Origin: Lysinibacillus piscis
GTDB taxonomy: Bacteria > Bacillota > Bacilli > Bacillales_A > Planococcaceae
Assembly (NCBI RefSeq): GCF_026012395.1
Contig: NZ_BRZA01000001.1
Location: forward strand, 62,001 to 126,000
Length of the DNA: 64,000 nt
Direction: 5' to 3'
The notes below the pieces were generated by a model that did no database searches, had not been told where the DNA came from, and was given only the letters and a program-made list of their open reading frames with translations. The translations under genes and the position numbers were made by a program. Shown here piece after piece: positions 58,931 through 64,000 of the stretch (its first letter is position 1; the number at the start of each line of letters is the position of its first letter).

Positions 58931-59581
58931 ATGACCATTCGTTATCCAAATGGCAAACCTTATTCTCCTAAACCAAGCGAGCCTAAAACGACACAGCAAA
59001 GAAAAAATAAAAATCTTTCTTTCAGTAATCGTGGAAAAACCTTAGAGGATGAAATTGATGAAGCGAATGATTATTATCTCAAAAAAAATTTGGCAATCAT
59101 TCACAAGAAACCTGTTCCTGTACAAATCGTCAAAGTAGAGTATCCATCACGAAGCGCTGCGGTTATTCGGGAAGCCTATTTCCGCACACCTTCTACAACT
59201 GACTTTAATGGCATATGGAATGGGTATTATATTGACTTTGATGCGAAAGAAACCGCGTCAAAATCAAGTTTTCCGTTAAAAAATATCCATGAACACCAAA
59301 TGACCCATATGCAGCAAGTGACGGAACAAAATGGTGTGGCCTTCATTATCGTTCGTTTCTCTAGTCTCGAGCGATACTTTCTTTTGCCATACGATATTTT
59401 ACAAAAAGCCTGGCTGGCAATGAAGCACGGTGAGCGTAAATCGATTCCTTTTTCAACTTTTGAAGAAGAAGCCTTTGAAATACAAGCAGGCTATTACCCT
59501 CGTATCGATTACTTACCAGTTGTACAACAGCTCATTACAACCAAACGCCATGGCTGTGCAAATAAGGAGATGAAAGAATGA
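58931..59581 (+). CDS. recU: Holliday junction resolvase RecU
   Basis: This is a 216-residue structure-specific nuclease that cuts four-way junctions during recombination and chromosome segregation. Seen are NRGKTLEDEIDEANDYYLKK, the catalytic region with STTDFNGIWNGYYIDFDAKE (metal aspartates and E-x-K-type end), and HQMTHMQQVTEQNGVAFII followed by RFSSLERYFLLPYDIL. ATG 58931 is used, five bases after AGAAGGTGA. It overlaps ponA by four bases (ATGA), the same coupling as in B. subtilis. Confidence 0.95.
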   Translation: MTIRYPNGKPYSPKPSEPKTTQQRKNKNLSFSNRGKTLEDEIDEANDYYLKKNLAIIHKKPVPVQIVKVEYPSRSAAVIREAYFRTPSTTDFNGIWNGYYIDFDAKETASKSSFPLKNIHEHQMTHMQQVTEQNGVAFIIVRFSSLERYFLLPYDILQKAWLAMKHGERKSIPFSTFEEEAFEIQAGYYPRIDYLPVVQQLITTKRHGCANKEMKE

Positions 59582-62208
59582 CTGAACGTCGTCGAACACG
59601 CAGTGAGCACCAACAAGCTCGTGCACAAACAACTAAACCGAAAAAACCGAAATCTTCATTGAAAATATGGTTTAAACGCATTTTTCTAACACTATTAACA
59701 ATTGGGATTGTCGGATTTCTCGGTGGTGTAGGATTGTTTGCTTATTATGCAAGCTCTGCACCCGAACTAGACGAAAATTTACTAAAAGACCCCGTTTCTT
59801 CGGAGTTTTATGATAAAAATGGCGAGCTTTTTGCTACAATCGGTGCCGAAAATCGTAAGTATATCAAATATGATGAAATTCCCGAAGATATGCGTAATGC
59901 GATTTTGGCAACGGAAGATGTACGCTTCTTCAAGCATCACGGAATTGATTTTTATCGTTTGGGTGGTGCGGTATTAGCTAACTTCCGTAGTGGTTTTGGC
60001 TCAGAAGGTGCATCAACATTAACACAGCAAGTGGTCAAAAACTCATTTTTACAAAATGAAAAAAAATTAAAGCGTAAAGCACAAGAGGCTTGGCTCGCTT
60101 TCCAATTAGAGCGCAAATATTCAAAAGAAGAAATTTTTGAAATGTACTTCAATAAAATGCTAATGTCAGGGCGCATTTATGGCTTTGGTACAGCAGCTCA
60201 ATATTTTTATGGGAAAGAATTAAAGGATTTAACATTAGATGAAGAGGCATTATTAGCTGGCTTAGTACAACGACCAAATGCCTATAACCCTCTTAAAAAT
60301 CCAGAGCTTGCAGAGTGGCGTCGCAATACTGTATTAAATTTAATGTATCAACATGGGAAAATTACGAAAGCTGAAAGAGACGAAGCGAAAAGTGTGGATG
60401 TGCAAGTAGGCTTAGCCGATGACACTACACGTCAATCATTCGCAGGCTCTAAGTATGATGCCTTCCTCGATATTGTCATTAATGAATTAGAGAACAATGA
60501 TGATGGCAGTGCAATGGCAGAGGGGATTAAAGTATATACAACGCTTGATCCAAAAGCACAGCAAACGGTTGAAAACGTCATGAATGATGATAGCAATTTC
60601 CCAACAGATAAAATTCAATCTGGGGTTGCTGTTATTGATACAAAAACAGGAGAAATTCAAGCAGTTGGTGGTGGACGTCATTATGGAGCTGAACGTGGCT
60701 TTAATTATGCGGACGATTTAACTATTAATCATCCAGGTTCTACGATGAAGCCGTTAATCGACTACGGTCCAGCCATTGAGTATTTAAAATGGTCTACAGG
60801 CCAAACACTCGTTGATGAGCCGATAAAATATACAGGAACAAATCAAACGATTACCAACTGGGATGGCAAGTATATGGGCACAATGACTGCACGTAAAGCA
60901 CTCTACGCTTCTCGTAACGTCCCTGCTGTGCAAACATTGAAAGAGGTAGGACCAGCGAAAGCACAAGAATTTATTAGCCGCTTAGGCATCAAAGCGAAAA
61001 ACGTTTATGAAGCAGATGCTATTGGTGGTGGTGATATTACGATGTCGCCAATTCAAATGGCCGCAGCCTACGCCGCATTTGGTAGTGATGGTGTTTATCA
61101 TGCACCACATGCGATTACGAAAATTTTATATCGTGATGGGAAAACAACGAAAAATTATACACCTGAGCCTATTGTAGCCATGAGCGATTCTACAGCGTAT
61201 ATGGTGACAGATATGCTACGTGATGTAGTTAGCACGAAGCCTGATGCATCTGGAACAGCAGCAAGTGTAGCTGGCTTAGATATCGCAGGGAAAACAGGTA
61301 CGACAAACTACTCTTCAGATGAATTTACTAAATATAATTTACCAAGCACAAGTGTACCAGACTCATGGTTTGCGGGTTATACAACAAATTATTCAATTGC
61401 TATTTGGAGTGGTTATGAAAAACGTTCTGACCCGATTACAACGTGGGATGAACGTCGTTTACCACAACGTTTATTTAAAGATATTATGAGTGATATTTCT
61501 GCTAATGTAGAAACAGAGCGCTTTAAAAAACCAAGTACTGTTGTGGAAGCAACGATTGAAATAGGCTCCAAACCTTTAAAATTAGCAAGTGATTTCACAC
61601 CAGCTGAATTACGTCAAACAGAATTATTTGTTCGTGGGACAGAGCCGACTGAAGTGTCTGAGACATTTGCAGCACCAGAATTAACAACACCATACAATGT
61701 ATCAGCAAATTTCAATGTATTTGATCAAACATTGGATGTATCGTGGGAACATGATGCAACACTAAATCCTGAAACAAATGAACCGTTACCAACTACATTT
61801 GAAATATCCGCCACATTGGATGGTGGCGAAACGATGCTACTTGGTACATCCGATAGTAAATCGTTTAATATCCGAAGCGCATTAGTAGATGGCACGTATA
61901 CCATTTCAGTTGTTGCAATTACAGATGGCACGAGAAGTGAGGCTGGAACAACATCATTGGAAATTACAAGTAACAGTGAAGAAACTTTAGAGCCGATTAC
62001 ACCAACTGAGCCTGATACTCAGCAACCAACTGAGCCTGATCAAGGAAATCAGCCTAACAATGGCAATACAAATAATAATAATAATACAGGTGGTAATGGT
62101 GGTGGAAATTCAAACAATCAAAATGGCAATCAACCACCGACCACACCACCCCAGCCAATTAATCCAACACCACCTGCTAATGAAGACTCCATGGATTCTG
62201 AGTCATAA
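59578..62208 (+). CDS. ponA: Bifunctional penicillin-binding protein 1A/1B
   Basis: This is an 876-residue class A PBP that polymerises and crosslinks peptidoglycan. A basic cytoplasmic front and one helix (about residues 31-55) precede the glycosyltransferase domain with ILATEDVRFFKHHGID and GASTLTQQVVKN. The transpeptidase has the active serine in NHPGSTMKPLIDYG, SRN in LYASRNVPAVQTL, and KTGT in IAGKTGTTNYS. A fibronectin-III-like domain follows (about 695-790). The last 90 residues are Pro/Thr/Asn/Gly-rich low complexity. It is coupled to recU. GpsB, its partner in Bacillus, is encoded 21 kb away in this window. Confidence 0.95.
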   Translation: MTERRRTRSEHQQARAQTTKPKKPKSSLKIWFKRIFLTLLTIGIVGFLGGVGLFAYYASSAPELDENLLKDPVSSEFYDKNGELFATIGAENRKYIKYDEIPEDMRNAILATEDVRFFKHHGIDFYRLGGAVLANFRSGFGSEGASTLTQQVVKNSFLQNEKKLKRKAQEAWLAFQLERKYSKEEIFEMYFNKMLMSGRIYGFGTAAQYFYGKELKDLTLDEEALLAGLVQRPNAYNPLKNPELAEWRRNTVLNLMYQHGKITKAERDEAKSVDVQVGLADDTTRQSFAGSKYDAFLDIVINELENNDDGSAMAEGIKVYTTLDPKAQQTVENVMNDDSNFPTDKIQSGVAVIDTKTGEIQAVGGGRHYGAERGFNYADDLTINHPGSTMKPLIDYGPAIEYLKWSTGQTLVDEPIKYTGTNQTITNWDGKYMGTMTARKALYASRNVPAVQTLKEVGPAKAQEFISRLGIKAKNVYEADAIGGGDITMSPIQMAAAYAAFGSDGVYHAPHAITKILYRDGKTTKNYTPEPIVAMSDSTAYMVTDMLRDVVSTKPDASGTAASVAGLDIAGKTGTTNYSSDEFTKYNLPSTSVPDSWFAGYTTNYSIAIWSGYEKRSDPITTWDERRLPQRLFKDIMSDISANVETERFKKPSTVVEATIEIGSKPLKLASDFTPAELRQTELFVRGTEPTEVSETFAAPELTTPYNVSANFNVFDQTLDVSWEHDATLNPETNEPLPTTFEISATLDGGETMLLGTSDSKSFNIRSALVDGTYTISVVAITDGTRSEAGTTSLEITSNSEETLEPITPTEPDTQQPTEPDQGNQPNNGNTNNNNNTGGNGGGNSNNQNGNQPPTTPPQPINPTPPANEDSMDSES

Positions 62209-62252
62209 AAAAGGCGACTTACACCAAAATGATTGGTGTAAGTCGCCTTTTC
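62208..62252. terminator. Bidirectional terminator between ponA and ypoC
   Basis: AAAAGGCGACTTACACCA / TGGTGTAAGTCGCCTTTT, seven-base loop, between convergent genes. Confidence 0.95.
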
Positions 62253-62257
62253 ATTTT

Positions 62258-62569
62258 TCAACGATCCGCTTGCAGACGTAAACGGGCACTGCGTTTTTTC
62301 GTTTCCTTAAACAATTCATCTAATTGGCGATAACAAGCATATTGACTTGGCTTCGCTTGAATAAATGCCAGTCGTTCTGCTCCATTAATCGGCAGTAGCT
62401 CTTCACCAACCTCTATCAGTAAACGCTGAAATACGATTAATGCCTCTTGCATAAATACTGCCGCTTCCCCGCTTCTTGCTGTATGTGCCGCATGAATTTT
62501 CGCCTCTAGTATGAGCCATTCGTTAAACCATGCCTCTACATGCTCTTTTGCTAAAGCCTCTACATTCAT
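62258..62569 (-). CDS. ypoC: YpoC-like protein
   Basis: This is a 103-residue helical protein in the position of B. subtilis ypoC, directly behind nth with a four-base overlap. The front VEAWFNEWLILEAKIHAAH and the end ACYRQLDELFKETKKRSARL suit that family. No enzymatic motif is visible. The assignment rests on position and general character. The operon dnaD-nth-ypoC is conserved across Bacillaceae. Confidence 0.75.
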   Translation of the reverse strand: MNVEALAKEHVEAWFNEWLILEAKIHAAHTARSGEAAVFMQEALIVFQRLLIEVGEELLPINGAERLAFIQAKPSQYACYRQLDELFKETKKRSARLRLQADR

Positions 62570-63228
62570 GTCTCTTTCACCAATCCCTTTTTCAAACGCT
62601 TCTGTCCTTCACGGCAATCGTTGAATAGTGGGCAAGCAGGACAACCCGGATTTTGTGCCTTGCAATGATAACGACCAAAAAAGATTAGCTGATGATGGGC
62701 TTTCGACCATTGCTCCATTGGTGTTTTTTTCATAATCGTTTCTTCTACTTCTAGCACAGAATCTTTCCAACGGCATAGCCCAAGACGTTTCGCTATACGC
62801 TCTACGTGTGTGTCTACCGCTAAAGCAGGAATATCAAAGGCAACAGATAATACCACATTGGCTGTTTTTCTACCTACCCCTGGTAATGTCACCAATTCCT
62901 CTCGATTCGCTGGAATTTCTCCATGATACACATCTAATAACCGTTGACAAAGTGCCTGAATATTTTTCGCCTTATTACGATATAAACCGATGGAGCGAAT
63001 ATCTTGCTGCAATTCTTCCAATGGTACAGCTAAGTAATCTTCAGGTGTTTTATATTTTTGAAACAATGTTTTCGTTACTTTATTGACTAGTACATCGGTA
63101 CATTGCGCAGATAATAATGTCGCAATTGTTAGTTCAAATGGATTGGCATGCACAAGCTCACAGTGTGCATCAGGAAACATATGGTCCATCTCTGCTAAGC
63201 AATGTGCCCATTGTTTTTTAGTTAACAT
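62566..63228 (-). CDS. nth: Endonuclease III
   Basis: This is a 220-residue base-excision DNA glycosylase/AP lyase for oxidised pyrimidines. The helix-hairpin-helix carries the catalytic lysine in LPGVGRKTANVVLSVAF and the aspartate in ALAVDTHVERIAKRLGL. The iron-sulfur cluster cysteines are CKAQNPGCPACPLFNDC. I start at ATG 63228 behind GGGGGAG. A longer frame to 63255 overlaps dnaD and lacks a site. It overlaps ypoC by four bases and lies eleven bases after the dnaD stop. Confidence 0.96.
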   Translation of the reverse strand: MLTKKQWAHCLAEMDHMFPDAHCELVHANPFELTIATLLSAQCTDVLVNKVTKTLFQKYKTPEDYLAVPLEELQQDIRSIGLYRNKAKNIQALCQRLLDVYHGEIPANREELVTLPGVGRKTANVVLSVAFDIPALAVDTHVERIAKRLGLCRWKDSVLEVEETIMKKTPMEQWSKAHHQLIFFGRYHCKAQNPGCPACPLFNDCREGQKRLKKGLVKET

Positions 63229-63238
63229 CCTACTCCCC

Positions 63239-63955
63239 CTACTCTCTTTCTTCAAGCCAATTATAAAATGGTACTTTATTGCTTGACGTTTCTTGTGGTG
63301 TCACTTGTTTATTGAGTGTTTGTTTTTCTCGGAATTGCGCACTTTGCCTTTGTGCATTTTGAGGTGTCGTAATATTTTTCTTTTTCCATTCTAATAAAAC
63401 TCGATCAATATAACGAATGCTCAACTTGCCTGCAAATACCGCTTCTTTCAAAGCCTCTTTAATCAGTGCTGGGCTATGCTTGTCTTCATCCAACCAATAG
63501 CTAATTTTTTCAAGTTCTAAAGGAGATAAAAGACGCCCCATTTCTTCCTCAAATAAACGAAAAACGGCTCCCTCTTCTTGGCGTAAAGCCTCTATTGTAT
63601 GCTGCTGATCCTTTAAATCAAGCAATTGGATAATGCGCTCCCATAGCGGATAAAGAGAATATTTCTCATACAATGTACCATGCTCATCCACATTGCGTAT
63701 AATTTCGAGGAAGCCCTTTTGCATTAGACGTTGCAAACTAGAGGCAATCGTATATTCTGTCATGAGTAGACGACTCTGCAAATCATCTGGTGTCGGAAAA
63801 TCATTGCCTTCCGTGTGATACGCTAATAAATGCATGATAATGAGTGCTTCATCATCCTCAATTTTTAACTCCTTATAAAACTGAAAAAAGAGCTGTGGAA
63901 TCATCGTCATTCCTTGCTCAGTCCATTTACGGAGTCCTTGATTGGCTGTTTTCAT
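63239..63955 (-). CDS. dnaD: DnaD, replication initiation/restart protein
   Basis: This is a 238-residue DnaD protein that with DnaB loads the replicative helicase. An N-terminal winged-helix part (LFFQFYKELKIEDDEALIIM, DDLQSRLLMTEYTIASSLQR) is followed by a linker and the DnaD-like C-domain with FRLFEEEMGRLLSPLELEKI, SYWLDEDKHSPALIKEALKE and the YxxxIL-type segment YIDRVLLEWKKKN. The ATG at 63955 lies eight bases after AAAAGGAG. The window ends 45 bases upstream, where asnS would be expected from Bacillus order. Confidence 0.94.
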   Translation of the reverse strand: MKTANQGLRKWTEQGMTMIPQLFFQFYKELKIEDDEALIIMHLLAYHTEGNDFPTPDDLQSRLLMTEYTIASSLQRLMQKGFLEIIRNVDEHGTLYEKYSLYPLWERIIQLLDLKDQQHTIEALRQEEGAVFRLFEEEMGRLLSPLELEKISYWLDEDKHSPALIKEALKEAVFAGKLSIRYIDRVLLEWKKKNITTPQNAQRQSAQFREKQTLNKQVTPQETSSNKVPFYNWLEERE

Positions 63956-64000
63956 TTGTTCGACTCCTTTTCTATCATAAATAAAAAGCATGATAAGAGC

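Noticed and set aside
1..64000. CRISPR arrays, tRNA genes, insertion sequences
   Set aside because: No regularly spaced 25-40-base repeats, no cloverleaf genes and no transposase-like ORFs were found on either strand by eye.

Overview
The window reads as chromosomal DNA of a low-GC, spore-forming Gram-positive of the Lysinibacillus/Bacillus group. The basis is AT-rich sequence with strong AGGAGG-type ribosome sites, frequent TTG/GTG starts, a class B RNase P RNA next to gpsB, and a gene backbone matching the Bacillus subtilis ypwA-ypvA-ypsC-rnpB-gpsB-yprB-yprA-recU-ponA-ypoC-nth-dnaD neighbourhood. I see no rRNA, tRNA, CRISPR array, transposase or integrase.

Layout. 0-10 kb: the start of a malic enzyme, an acetyltransferase, a metallo-beta-lactamase-fold hydrolase, an ECF sigma factor with two membrane partners, a mercaptopyruvate sulfurtransferase, a double dynamin (dynA) and two tandem DUF4183 proteins. 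10-13 kb: a 5-oxoproline operon (pcp-pxpB-pxpC-pxpA). 13-16.4 kb: a CheX-like gene behind a Fur-box-like site, then a ba3-type cytochrome oxidase with its small subunit IIa. 16.5-18 kb: an M32 carboxypeptidase (ypwA).

18-31.8 kb is a complete-looking ethanolamine-utilisation microcompartment operon on the minus strand, in transcription order eutW-eutV-eutH-eutS-eutP-eutA-eutB-eutC-eutL-eutE-eutM-pduL-pduL-eutN-BMC-mdh. It has several unusual points: a malate dehydrogenase translationally coupled to a tailed shell protein at the 3' end, two different PduL phosphotransacylases, no eutG, eutD, eutT or eutQ, and an intrinsic terminator between eutV and eutH overlapped by a hairpin with the hexaloop expected of an ANTAR (EutV) target. 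eutW appears to start at CTG.

32-39.5 kb returns to the backbone (ypvA, ypsC, a GGDEF-EAL protein, rnpB, gpsB, mrfB/yprB). 39.6-55.7 kb is a mosaic accessory block separating mrfB from its usual neighbour mrfA. It holds a secreted repeat protein, two TetR regulators each divergent from a redox gene, a Na+/H+ antiporter, dispersed repeats, a Zur-type promoter driving a zinc G3E GTPase, a large catalase and three tail-collar proteins. 55.7-64 kb is backbone again (mrfA, yppE, recU-ponA, ypoC, nth, dnaD).

How the genes work together. In the eut operon, ethanolamine enters by EutH and EutBC makes acetaldehyde and ammonia inside the shell. EutE converts acetaldehyde to acetyl-CoA with NADH, PduL makes acetyl-phosphate, and EutP may make acetate plus ATP. 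The co-encoded malate dehydrogenase could re-oxidise the NADH, a role normally given to the missing EutG. That last step is inference. Dispersed hairpin repeats occur at several module boundaries and may mark past insertions.
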